Below are positions 1 to 5,971 of a stretch of DNA of 11,832 nucleotides, one piece after another; the first letter of the stretch is position 1; each line of letters starts with the position of its first letter. The stretch lies in NCBI GenBank assembly GCA_013694495.1, contig JACDCH010000275.1, forward strand, positions 1 through 11,832, in the 5' to 3' direction. A program made the translations under genes and the position numbers. The notes beneath the pieces were generated by a model. That model worked only from the letters and a program-made list of their open reading frames with translations. It was not told the DNA's origin and did not search any database. Origin of the DNA: Acidimicrobiia bacterium. GTDB taxonomy: Bacteria > Actinomycetota > Acidimicrobiia > Acidimicrobiales > JACDCH01.

Positions 1-100
1 CCCGCCGCACGTCCTGACTGAAGCAGGCGACGGCCGGCTCGGGTCTCCCGAGACCGGAGGCGAGGTCCTCGTCGGGCACGCCGAGCACGGCCCGGTACAC
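1..100 (-). CDS. Possible partial coding region downstream of the TetR gene, product unknown
   Basis: Reading leftward from a GTG at position 100, the frame stays open to the window edge for 33 codons. It gives a plausible protein start (VYRAVLGVPDEDLASGLG, continuing to a CFSQDVRR stretch). Nearly every codon ends in G or C, as in the neighbouring genes, which is the main reason to think it is coding. It would start 35 bases after the TetR stop codon on the same strand, so it could be the next gene of the same operon. The start is uncertain because the frame is also open further upstream. I do not recognise a family, and the fragment is too short for a functional call. It could also be a chance open frame in GC-rich DNA. 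Confidence 0.3.
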   Translation of the reverse strand, partial: MYRAVLGVPDEDLASGLGRPEPAVACFSQDVRR

Positions 101-135
101 CAGCGCCCCGACGGGCGGATGCCGCCGGCGAGGGC

Positions 136-711
136 CTACTCGTACTGGTCAAGGAGGAGGTGGGCCGCGATCTCGAGCTCGTCGCCGGCCTGGCCGATGC
201 CGAACCACCGGTTGACCCAGCCGACGAGCGACGAGAACCAGACGTGGCCGAGGGTCCGGACGATGTCGTCGCGGGCCGCTCGGTCGAACTCGGCCGGGAA
301 GGCGATCGCCATGGTCTCGGCCATGACGAGACCCACCTCGCGCTGGCAGCGGGCGGCGTGGGGGTCGGCGGAGGCGAGCGCGGTGATCACCGCCTCGGAG
401 AGCTGCGGGTTCGCCTCCATCGCCCGGGTGGCCCGGCGCAGCACGTCGATGACGCGCTCGGCGAGGGTGTCGGCTCGCGGCGGGCGGGCCTGCACCCGAC
501 GGGACAGGTCGCGCACCCAGTCGACGAGCGCCTCCGCCAGGAGGTGGTCCTTCGACGAGAAGTAGCGGTAGATCGTGCCCAGCGCGACGTCGGCGCCGGC
601 CGCGACGTCACGCATCTGCACGGCGTCGTACCCGCCCTTCGAGCCGAGCTCCAGGGCCGCCGCCACCACCCGCTGGCGGCGGGCAGTCTGGCTCTTCGTG
701 AGCGCCGTCAT
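136..711 (-). CDS. kstR: TetR-family repressor, KstR-like (sterol catabolism regulator)
   Basis: A 191-residue TetR-type repressor. The N-terminal helix-turn-helix covers roughly residues 12-58, with the recognition part ADVALGTIYRYFSSKDHLL at about 40-58. The stretch SKGGYDAVQMRDVAAGADVA (24-43) closely resembles, from memory, the DNA-binding domain of mycobacterial KstR, which represses cholesterol catabolism genes and is released by a 3-oxo-cholestenoyl-CoA type ligand. The C-terminal part (about 60-191) would be the ligand and dimer domain. The ATG at 711 overlaps the stop codon of the acyl-CoA dehydrogenase gene as ATGA (708-711), which points to translational coupling. A longer frame to 822 exists but would add 37 Arg-rich residues antisense-like to the dehydrogenase C-terminus, so I reject it. 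The operon is preceded by a KstR-type palindrome at 1916-1931, so autoregulation is likely. TetR family is certain; KstR orthology is an inference. Confidence 0.85.
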   Translation of the reverse strand: MTALTKSQTARRQRVVAAALELGSKGGYDAVQMRDVAAGADVALGTIYRYFSSKDHLLAEALVDWVRDLSRRVQARPPRADTLAERVIDVLRRATRAMEANPQLSEAVITALASADPHAARCQREVGLVMAETMAIAFPAEFDRAARDDIVRTLGHVWFSSLVGWVNRWFGIGQAGDELEIAAHLLLDQYE

Positions 712-1892
712 CGCGCGTCCCGCGGAAGCCCGAGGACGCGCTCGCCGATGATGTTGCGCTGGATCTCGTCGGTGCCGCCGCCGATCGAGGTCTGCACGGC
801 GTTGAGGAACTTCTGCTGCCATACGCCGTCCGCTGATGCGTCGGGGTGCTCGAGCTGCCCCCGGGCGCCCTGCATCGAAAGGGCGAGGTCGCCGAGCGCC
901 TTGACGTACCGGCTGTAGGACAGCTTCATGATCGAGGCCTCGGGGCCGGGCCGGGCCCCCTTCGACATCGCGGTGCGGGTCCGGAGCTTCAGGTAGCGCA
1001 GAAGCTCGTTGCTGATGTGGATCTGGGCGAAGCGCTGCCGGAACACGGCGTCGTGGTGCACGCCGAGCTCCCGGGCGAGCGCCCGGAGCCGCTCAGGATC
1101 GCTCACGCCCGAGCCGCCGGCGATCGCCACACGCTCGTTGGAGAGCGTGGCGCGGGCCACCTTCCAGCCCTCGTCGACCTCGCCGAGCACCTGGTCGGCG
1201 GCGATGCGCACGCCGTCGAGGAACACCTCGTTGAAGTGGGCCTCCCCGTTCAGTTGCCGCAGGGGCCGCACGTCGACGCCGGGGCCGTCCATCCTCACCG
1301 CGAACGCGGTGATCCCGGCGTGGGCCCCCGAGGCCGGGTCGGTGCGGGCGAGCAGGATCCCCCACTCCGAGTGCTGGGCGTTCGACGTCCACACCTTCTG
1401 GCCGTCGACGACGAACTCGCCGCCGTCGCGTACGGCCCGGGTGCGGAGCGAGGCGAGGTCGCTGCCGGCCTCGGGCTCGCTGAACAACTGGCACCACACC
1501 TCCTCGCCCCGCAGCATCGGCGCCAGCCAGCGGGCCTGCTGGTCGGGCGTGCCGTGCTGCATGAGCGTCGGTCCCACCATCCCGATGGCGACGGCGAAGG
1601 CGCCGACCGAGACGCCGAAGCGGGCCTGCTCCTCGGCGAAGATCGCCTCCTCGATGGGCTTCGCGCCGCGCCCCCCGAACTGGCGGGGCCAGGAGATGCC
1701 GGCCCACCCGGCTGCGTGCAGGCAACCCTGCCACCACCGGCAGCGCTCGACGTATGCCGCGGTCGTCATCTCGCCCGAGAAGTAGCCGGTGGAGAAGTCA
1801 CCGGAGTCGCCCTTGGCGACGGCGTTGGCCGCCAGCCAGGTCCGTGCCTCGGCGCGAAACGCGGCCTCCTCCGGGGTGTCGTCGAAGTCCAT
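708..1892 (-). CDS. Acyl-CoA dehydrogenase (FadE-type), probably steroid side-chain
   Basis: A 394-residue flavoprotein of the acyl-CoA dehydrogenase family, which uses FAD to introduce an alpha-beta double bond into acyl-CoA. Visible landmarks are the N-terminal helical domain (MDFDDTPEEAAFRAEARTWL), the FAD/substrate loop WCQLFSEPEAGSDLASL (133-149), the beta-domain motif GQKVWTSNAQHSEW (164-177), and the C-terminal IGGGTDEIQRNIIGERVLGL (370-389). The position used as catalytic base by MCAD-type enzymes, just before the GT of this last motif, is Gly. A Glu is present in the alternative place used by IVD/LCAD-type enzymes (SNERVAIA, Glu253), so the enzyme is probably active. Start ATG is at 1892; there is no Shine-Dalgarno, and a TAGTCT -10-like element lies 9 bases upstream. 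It is co-transcribed with the repressor. Several known steroid dehydrogenases of this group work as two-gene heterotetramers; no partner is visible here. Family is certain, substrate inferred from context. Confidence 0.9.
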   Translation of the reverse strand: MDFDDTPEEAAFRAEARTWLAANAVAKGDSGDFSTGYFSGEMTTAAYVERCRWWQGCLHAAGWAGISWPRQFGGRGAKPIEEAIFAEEQARFGVSVGAFAVAIGMVGPTLMQHGTPDQQARWLAPMLRGEEVWCQLFSEPEAGSDLASLRTRAVRDGGEFVVDGQKVWTSNAQHSEWGILLARTDPASGAHAGITAFAVRMDGPGVDVRPLRQLNGEAHFNEVFLDGVRIAADQVLGEVDEGWKVARATLSNERVAIAGGSGVSDPERLRALARELGVHHDAVFRQRFAQIHISNELLRYLKLRTRTAMSKGARPGPEASIMKLSYSRYVKALGDLALSMQGARGQLEHPDASADGVWQQKFLNAVQTSIGGGTDEIQRNIIGERVLGLPRDAR

Positions 1893-1901
1893 GGCCGGGC
1901 C

Positions 1902-1907
1902 AGACTA
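1902..1907 (-). promoter_or_regulatory. -10-like element of the acyl-CoA dehydrogenase/repressor operon
   Basis: Read on the minus strand this is TAGTCT, matching TAnnnT, followed by nine bases and the ATG at 1892. Transcription would begin at or within a base or two of the start codon. No Shine-Dalgarno sequence is visible, so a leaderless message is likely. The KstR-type palindrome lies 9 bases further upstream, where the -35 region would be. Confidence 0.45.
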
Positions 1908-1915
1908 GAACAGGA

Positions 1916-1931
1916 CTAGAACGTGTTCTAG
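1916..1931. promoter_or_regulatory. KstR-type operator 1 (perfect palindrome)
   Basis: CTAGAACGTGTTCTAG has perfect arms (CTAGAAC and GTTCTAG) around a GT centre. Its inner 14 bases (1917-1930) match the mycobacterial KstR consensus TnnAACnnGTTnnA at every fixed position. It lies 23 bases before the ATG of the acyl-CoA dehydrogenase operon that carries the KstR-like gene. An extra half-site, GACTAGAAC, occurs at 1903-1911 as a direct repeat of 1914-1922, exactly 11 bases apart. Confidence 0.85.
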
Positions 1932-2027
1932 ATCTGGTCGGGGTCTACGGCCGCGCGACGATGCACCTGGCCCGTCCGACCTCTCGCCCCGACGACGACC
2001 TCGGCGACGCGGCCAGCTCGTCGACGG

Positions 2028-3374
2028 CTACCGAGTGGTGGCCTGGCTGCCGGCCTGAGCGGTGGCGGCGGTGCCGCCGTCGTCGATGGGCTCCTCGACC
2101 AAGCCGCCGGCCGCTTCCCCCGCGCTGACCTCGCCGTCGGTGCGACCCAGCAGGTAGGCGCGGTGGATCGAGTGCAGGAAGCGCTCGGCGCCCTCGATGA
2201 CCCGCGCCGTGCGGTAGCTCGGGAACACCTCGAACGCGTGCTGAGCCCCGGCCATCTCTGCGTACAGCACGGGGGCATCGCTGACGTCGCGCAGGAGGCG
2301 CACGAACTCACGGGCGTCGGCCACCGGGGCGAGGGTGTCGAGGCTGCCGTGGATCACGAGGAACGGCGGCGCGTCGGGGCGGACCCGGTCGAGCGGCGAG
2401 TAGGCCGCGAACGCATCGGGGTCGTCGGCCAGGCGTCGGCGCATCACGATCGGCTCGAAGAACCGCTTGACCGTGTCCTTGTGCCACGTGCCGTTGCGGT
2501 TGGTGAAGTCGTAGACGCCGTAGAAGGGCACGACGGCCCGCATCGAGGTGTCGACGTCCTCGAACCCCGGCTGGAAGCGCGGGTCGCCGGCGGTGAGGCC
2601 GACGAGCGCGGTGAGGTGGCCGCCCGCCGACCCGCCGGTGACGCACAGGAAGTCGGGGTCGCCGCCGTGCTCGTGGGCGTGCTCGCGCCACCAGGCGATG
2701 GCCCGCTTGCAGTCGACGAGGTGCTCGGGGTAGCCGACCTTGGGTGAGAGGCGGTAGTTGGCGTTGATGCCGACCCACCCGTTGGCGGCCAGGTGGTTCA
2801 GGAGCGGGATGCCCTGCTCGCGCTTGTCGCCCAGGATCCAGGCGCCGCCGTGGATCTGGAGGATGCCCGGACGGGCGTCGCCGGGACGGGCCTCGAGCGG
2901 CTTCACGACGTCGAGCCGAAGGCGCACGACCTTGCCCTTCCGCGTCGTGCCCTCGCCGAAGACGATGTTGCGCTCGGTGGTCACCCCGACCCGGTGGCGC
3001 ATGAGGAACGGGAACCACACGTGGCTGCGCGGGAACGGCGGCGCGGTGTCGTCCGGATCGAGCTCGAGGTCGCCGAGGGCCTCGGACACCTGCAGGGTGG
3101 TGCGGCGGCCCCTGACGATCACCGACGCCAGCCCGGCGGCGGCCAGCACGAGAAGACCGAGTCCGACGTAGCCCCTGCTCTCGTCGAGCCCGCCGGCGGC
3201 GACCAGGCCGGCCCCGACCACGACCTCCCAGAAGAGCCACCACGGCGCCAGCTCGATGGTGAGCCACGACGCGAAGAAGCTCGGCACGAGCAGCAGCCGG
3301 GCCCGCGTCGGGAAGAAGGCGTTGACCGTGTGGAGCACGGCCACGATCCCGACGACGAGCAGCACGGTGGGCAC
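2028..3374 (-). CDS. Membrane-anchored alpha/beta hydrolase (HSL-type esterase/lipase)
   Basis: About 448 residues. The first 90 are hydrophobic, with likely membrane segments near 4-20, 27-48, 50-63 and 69-87; the rest is a cytosol- or membrane-facing alpha/beta hydrolase of the hormone-sensitive-lipase group. Motifs are the oxyanion-hole HGGAW (175-179), the nucleophile elbow GGSAGGH with Ser249, an Asp in HGSLDTLAP (Asp346) and a His in GAQHAFE (His379), so the triad is complete. Layout resembles actinobacterial Lip-family carboxylesterases. The C-terminal 35 residues are Gly/Ala/Glu-rich and probably disordered. The start is uncertain: GTG at 3374 lies only 2 bases from a GGAGG, while GTG at 3365 lies 11 bases from it. 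It is divergent from the ligase gene and shares operator 2. Hydrolysis of a steryl or other lipid ester would fit the context, but the substrate is unknown. The same frame stays open far upstream, antisense to the ligase; that part is not a gene. Confidence 0.88.
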   Translation of the reverse strand: MPTVLLVVGIVAVLHTVNAFFPTRARLLLVPSFFASWLTIELAPWWLFWEVVVGAGLVAAGGLDESRGYVGLGLLVLAAAGLASVIVRGRRTTLQVSEALGDLELDPDDTAPPFPRSHVWFPFLMRHRVGVTTERNIVFGEGTTRKGKVVRLRLDVVKPLEARPGDARPGILQIHGGAWILGDKREQGIPLLNHLAANGWVGINANYRLSPKVGYPEHLVDCKRAIAWWREHAHEHGGDPDFLCVTGGSAGGHLTALVGLTAGDPRFQPGFEDVDTSMRAVVPFYGVYDFTNRNGTWHKDTVKRFFEPIVMRRRLADDPDAFAAYSPLDRVRPDAPPFLVIHGSLDTLAPVADAREFVRLLRDVSDAPVLYAEMAGAQHAFEVFPSYRTARVIEGAERFLHSIHRAYLLGRTDGEVSAGEAAGGLVEEPIDDGGTAATAQAGSQATTR

Positions 3375-3417
3375 GTCCTCCAGAGTGCCCGACAGCGGTC
3401 TCGGGACGGAAGCAGGA

Positions 3418-3433
3418 CTGGAACGCGTTCTAG
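3418..3433. promoter_or_regulatory. KstR-type operator 2, between the divergent esterase and ligase genes
   Basis: CTGGAACGCGTTCTAG is a near-perfect palindrome with one arm mismatch (G at 3420). The inner 14 bases (3419-3432) match TnnAACnnGTTnnA. The site lies 10 bases before the ligase start and 43 bases before the esterase start, so one protein could repress both. It overlaps the presumed -10 element of the ligase by two bases. Bases 3413-3433 match 1911-1931 at 19 of 21 positions, extending the similarity five bases beyond the palindrome on one side. Confidence 0.82.
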
Positions 3434-3436
3434 TGT
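3431..3436 (+). promoter_or_regulatory. -10-like element of the FadD19-like ligase gene
   Basis: TAGTGT matches TAnnnT and is followed by exactly seven bases and then the GTG start codon at 3444. There is no room for a Shine-Dalgarno sequence, so the transcript is probably leaderless. The hexamer overlaps the right edge of operator 2, so repressor binding would block it directly. Confidence 0.5.
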
Positions 3437-3443
3437 CCAGCCC

Positions 3444-5051
3444 GTGGCATTCAACATCGCCGACATCTTCGAGCGCGCCGTCGACCTGATGCCGGAGCGC
3501 ATGGCGATCAGCTGCGGCGCCGACCGGCGCACGTTCGCCGAGCTCGACGCCCGGGCCAACCAGGCCGCCCACGGGCTGGCCGCCCGGGGCATCGGCCCCG
3601 GCGACCACGTCGGCATCTACGCGCCGAACTGCATCGAGTGGATGGAGACGATGCTCGGCTGCTTCAAGCTGCGGGCCGTCCCGGTCAACGTGAACTTCCG
3701 CTACGTCGAGGACGAGCTGGTCTACATATTTGACAACGCAGACCTCGTCGCCGTGGTCTACGACCCGGAGTTCAGCGCCCGCCTCGAGACGATCGCCCCC
3801 CAGCTCCCCGGGCTCTCCCACCGGATCGCCATCGGCGAGGAGTACGAGGCGGCGCTGGCGGCGGCGTCGGCGGAGCGGGACTTCCCCGAGCGCAGCGGCG
3901 ACGACCTCTACGTGCTCTACACCGGCGGCACCACCGGGATGCCGAAGGGCGTGATGTGGCGCCACGAGGACGTGTTCATGGCCCTCGGCCAGGGCATCGA
4001 CGCGGTGACCGGCCACCAGGTCGAGGCGGACGACGAACTGGCCCGCAAGGGTGCAGCCAACCCGGCGGGGATCATCATGCTGATGACGCCGCCGCTCATG
4101 CACGGCGCCGCCCAGTGGGGCATCCTCGGTCAGCTCTTCCAGGGCAACTCGATCGTCCTCCTGCCCCGCTTCAGCGGCGAGGCCGTGTGGGACCTGGTCG
4201 AGCAGGAGCGGGTCAACGCCGTGCTGATCGCCGGCGACGCCATGGGGCGACCCATGATCGAGTCCTACGAGGCGGGCGGCCCCGACCGGTGGGACGTGTC
4301 GTCGCTGTTCGCGCTGTCCTCGTCGGCCGCCCTCTTCTCGGTCCCGGTGAAGGAGCGCTTCTTCGCCGCCTTCCCCAACCTCATCGTCACCGACTCGATC
4401 GGGTCGTCCGAGGGCGGGTTCAACGGCATCTCCACCATCGGGAAGGACAACCCGAGCGGCGGCTCGTCGGGCGGGCTGCCCCGCGTCGCGCCGATGGCCG
4501 ACGTCATCGTGGTCGACGACGACATGCAGCCCCTCACGCCGGGCGACGGCCGGGTCGGCAAGGTGGCGCGGGGCGGCAACATCCCGCTCGGCTACCACAA
4601 GGACCCCGAGAAGACGGCCAAGACGTTCCTCACCGGCCCCGAGGGCCGGCGCTACGTGGTCGCCGGCGACTTCGCCCGCTGGGAGGAGGACGGCTCGATC
4701 ACCCTGCTCGGCCGCGGGTCGGTGTGCATCAACAGCGGCGGGGAGAAGGTCTTCCCCGAGGAGGTCGAGACGGCGCTGAAGTCGCACGCTGCGGTGTACG
4801 ACGCGCTCGTGGTCGGCGTCCCCGACGAGCGTTGGGGCTCGGCCGTGACGGCGGTCGTCCAACCGCGCGACGGCGCCGAGCCGACGCTCGACGAGCTCTC
4901 GTCGCACTGCCGCACCAAGGTCGCCGGCTACAAGGTGCCGCGGCACCTCGTGCTCGTCGACTCGATCGTGCGCTCCCCCGCCGGCAAGCCCGACTACCCC
5001 TGGGCCACCAAGCTCGCCGCCGAGCGCCTCGCCGACACCGCCGTCCCCTGA
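3444..5051 (+). CDS. fadD19: FadD19-like acyl-CoA synthetase (steroid side-chain CoA ligase)
   Basis: A 535-residue ANL-superfamily adenylate-forming enzyme that activates a carboxylic acid with ATP and CoA. Motifs are the P-loop-like YTGGTTGMPKGVMWRHED (159-176), the ITDSIGSSEGGF-type acyl/AMP region (314-326), the hinge region GDFARWEEDG (408-417) with LGRGSVCINSGGEKVFPEE (422-440), and the C-terminal catalytic lysine in SPAGKPDY (Lys515). The N-terminus (VAFNIADIFERAVDLMPER), NVNFRYVEDEL, and the PPLMHGAAQW and GDAMGRP stretches resemble, from memory, mycobacterial FadD19, which makes the CoA ester of 3-oxocholest-4-en-26-oate and handles C24-branched side chains. GTG at 3444 is chosen because it gives this conserved N-terminus; upstream codons lie in the operator. 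Full-length for the family. It is convergent with the hydratase. Ligase is certain; steroid specificity is likely. Confidence 0.92.
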   Translation: MAFNIADIFERAVDLMPERMAISCGADRRTFAELDARANQAAHGLAARGIGPGDHVGIYAPNCIEWMETMLGCFKLRAVPVNVNFRYVEDELVYIFDNADLVAVVYDPEFSARLETIAPQLPGLSHRIAIGEEYEAALAAASAERDFPERSGDDLYVLYTGGTTGMPKGVMWRHEDVFMALGQGIDAVTGHQVEADDELARKGAANPAGIIMLMTPPLMHGAAQWGILGQLFQGNSIVLLPRFSGEAVWDLVEQERVNAVLIAGDAMGRPMIESYEAGGPDRWDVSSLFALSSSAALFSVPVKERFFAAFPNLIVTDSIGSSEGGFNGISTIGKDNPSGGSSGGLPRVAPMADVIVVDDDMQPLTPGDGRVGKVARGGNIPLGYHKDPEKTAKTFLTGPEGRRYVVAGDFARWEEDGSITLLGRGSVCINSGGEKVFPEEVETALKSHAAVYDALVVGVPDERWGSAVTAVVQPRDGAEPTLDELSSHCRTKVAGYKVPRHLVLVDSIVRSPAGKPDYPWATKLAAERLADTAVP

Positions 5052-5060
5052 CGGCAAGGC

Positions 5061-5099
5061 TCGCGCGCCCAACCGCCACCTGGTCGGGTCAACGCGCGA
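5061..5099. terminator. Possible bidirectional terminator hairpin between convergent genes
   Basis: TCGCGCG (5061-5067) pairs with CGCGCGA (5093-5099). Inside, CCC-A-ACC pairs with GGT-C-GGG around a 7-base loop, leaving a TCAA bulge. It fills the 64-base gap between the ligase stop and the hydratase stop. No U-run follows, as is usual in high-GC actinobacteria, so function is a guess from position. Confidence 0.4.
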
Positions 5100-5115
5100 C
5101 CTCGGCGGGCGGTGG

Positions 5116-5916
5116 CTACTTGCCCTGGAAGGTCGCCGGGCGCTTCTCCTTGAAGGCCTTGGCGCCTTCCTTGGCGTCCTCGGTGGCGAAGATCGGCCAG
5201 CCGTGGGTGAGCTCGTTGGCGAGGGCGTCGGCCTCGGAGAGCTCGGCGCCCTCGCGGAGGGAGCGGAGGACGGCCTGCACCGAGAGCGGGGCGTTGGCCG
5301 CGACCACGGCGGCGATCTCCCTGGCCTTGGCCAGGGCCTGGCCGTCGGGCACGACGTGGCCGATCAGTCCGATCTCCTTGGCCTCGGCGGCGGGGACGTG
5401 GCGGCCGGTGATCAGCAGCTCGGCGGCGATGGTCTGCGGGATCTGGCGGCGCAGCCGCACGGTGGAGCCGCCCAGCGGGAACAGGCCCCGGGCGACCTCG
5501 GTTATGCCGAACACGGCGGACTCCCCCGCCACCCGGATCTCGGTGCCCTGCAGGATCTCGGTGCCGCCGGCCAGGGCGAACCCCTCGACCGCAGCGATGA
5601 GCGGCTTCGACGGCCGGAAGTGTCGGAGCAGCGCCTTCCAGTGGAGGTCGTCGTCGGCCTGGAACCGCTTCGTCCACTCGGTCTCCTCGAAGCCCGAGGC
5701 GAACGCTTTGAGGTCCATGCCGGAGCAGAACGTGCCCCCGGCGCCCGTGAGGATCCCGACCCGGAGCTCGGGGTCGGAGTCGAGCTCGACCCAGGCGTCG
5801 TACATGCGCACGAGCATCTCCGAGCTCAGCGCGTTGCGGGCCTCCGGTCGGTTCATCGTGACGGTCAGGACGTGCTCGTCGCGTTCGACGAGGCAATGCG
5901 GTGCTTGTTCGCTCAC
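5116..5916 (-). CDS. echA19: EchA19-like enoyl-CoA hydratase (steroid side-chain)
   Basis: A 266-residue crotonase-family protein that adds water across the 2,3-double bond of an enoyl-CoA. The oxyanion-hole glycines are in FCSGMDLK (Gly66) and ALAGGTEIL (Gly117/118). Both glutamates that act in hydratases are present, Glu120 in GGTEIL and Glu140 in FGITEVARG, so it should be an active hydratase and not just an isomerase. The stretches TEILQGTEIRVAGESAVFGI (119-138) and EAKEIGLIGHVVPDGQAL (178-195), and the ending DAKEGAKAFKEKRPATF, closely resemble mycobacterial EchA19, a steroid enoyl-CoA hydratase, as I recall it. Start is GTG at 5916: a TACGTT -10-like element lies seven bases upstream and no Shine-Dalgarno is seen. 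It is divergent from the P450 gene, sharing operator 3. Confidence 0.92.
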   Translation of the reverse strand: MSEQAPHCLVERDEHVLTVTMNRPEARNALSSEMLVRMYDAWVELDSDPELRVGILTGAGGTFCSGMDLKAFASGFEETEWTKRFQADDDLHWKALLRHFRPSKPLIAAVEGFALAGGTEILQGTEIRVAGESAVFGITEVARGLFPLGGSTVRLRRQIPQTIAAELLITGRHVPAAEAKEIGLIGHVVPDGQALAKAREIAAVVAANAPLSVQAVLRSLREGAELSEADALANELTHGWPIFATEDAKEGAKAFKEKRPATFQGK

Positions 5917-5923
5917 CGGTGCG

Positions 5924-5929
5924 AACGTA
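5924..5929 (-). promoter_or_regulatory. -10-like element of the enoyl-CoA hydratase gene
   Basis: On the minus strand this reads TACGTT, matching TAnnnT, with seven bases to the GTG start at 5916. The arrangement is the same as for the ligase gene. Operator 3 begins five bases upstream and would cover the spacer and -35 region. Confidence 0.45.
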
Positions 5930-5934
5930 CTCTC

Positions 5935-5958
5935 GAAACGAGAACACGTTCTCGTTTC
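5935..5958. promoter_or_regulatory. Operator 3: long perfect palindrome between the hydratase and P450 genes
   Basis: GAAACGAGAAC (5935-5945) and GTTCTCGTTTC (5948-5958) are perfect 11-base complementary arms separated by AC. The centre GAAC-AC-GTTC is the same core as operators 1 and 2. The flanking positions are G and C instead of the T and A of the KstR consensus, and the symmetry runs much further out. It lies 18 bases before the hydratase start and 13 bases before the P450 start, so it can control both. Confidence 0.8.
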
Positions 5959-5971
5959 CGGGGGGTACCGG

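Noticed and set aside
38..57. CTCGGG-TCT-CCCGAG and GGTCTC-CC-GAGACC alternative hairpins
   Set aside because: Short overlapping stems with 2-3 base loops and no T-run, within a possible coding frame; not convincing as a terminator.
712..822. N-terminal extension of the TetR repressor to an ATG at 822
   Set aside because: The extension overlaps the dehydrogenase C-terminal coding in another frame and is Arg/His-rich. The ATGA overlap at 708-711 gives a normal TetR N-terminus.
3723..3743. AT-richer patch (TACATATTTGACAACGCA) with rare ATA and TTT codons inside the ligase gene
   Set aside because: It encodes the expected Y-I-F-D-N-A residues of the family in frame; too short to be a promoter or transferred segment on its own.
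3375..5072. Continuous open frame upstream of the esterase on the minus strand that would make a protein of about 1000 residues
   Set aside because: It is antisense to the full FadD19-like gene, has low-complexity Arg/Gly/Ala/Val-rich content without motifs, and crosses the operator. GC-rich coding DNA commonly leaves antisense frames open.
3956..5971. Plus-strand open frame running into the P450 gene
   Set aside because: It is an Arg/Pro-rich shifted frame of the ligase and antisense of the hydratase. The P450 homology begins only at about 5972.
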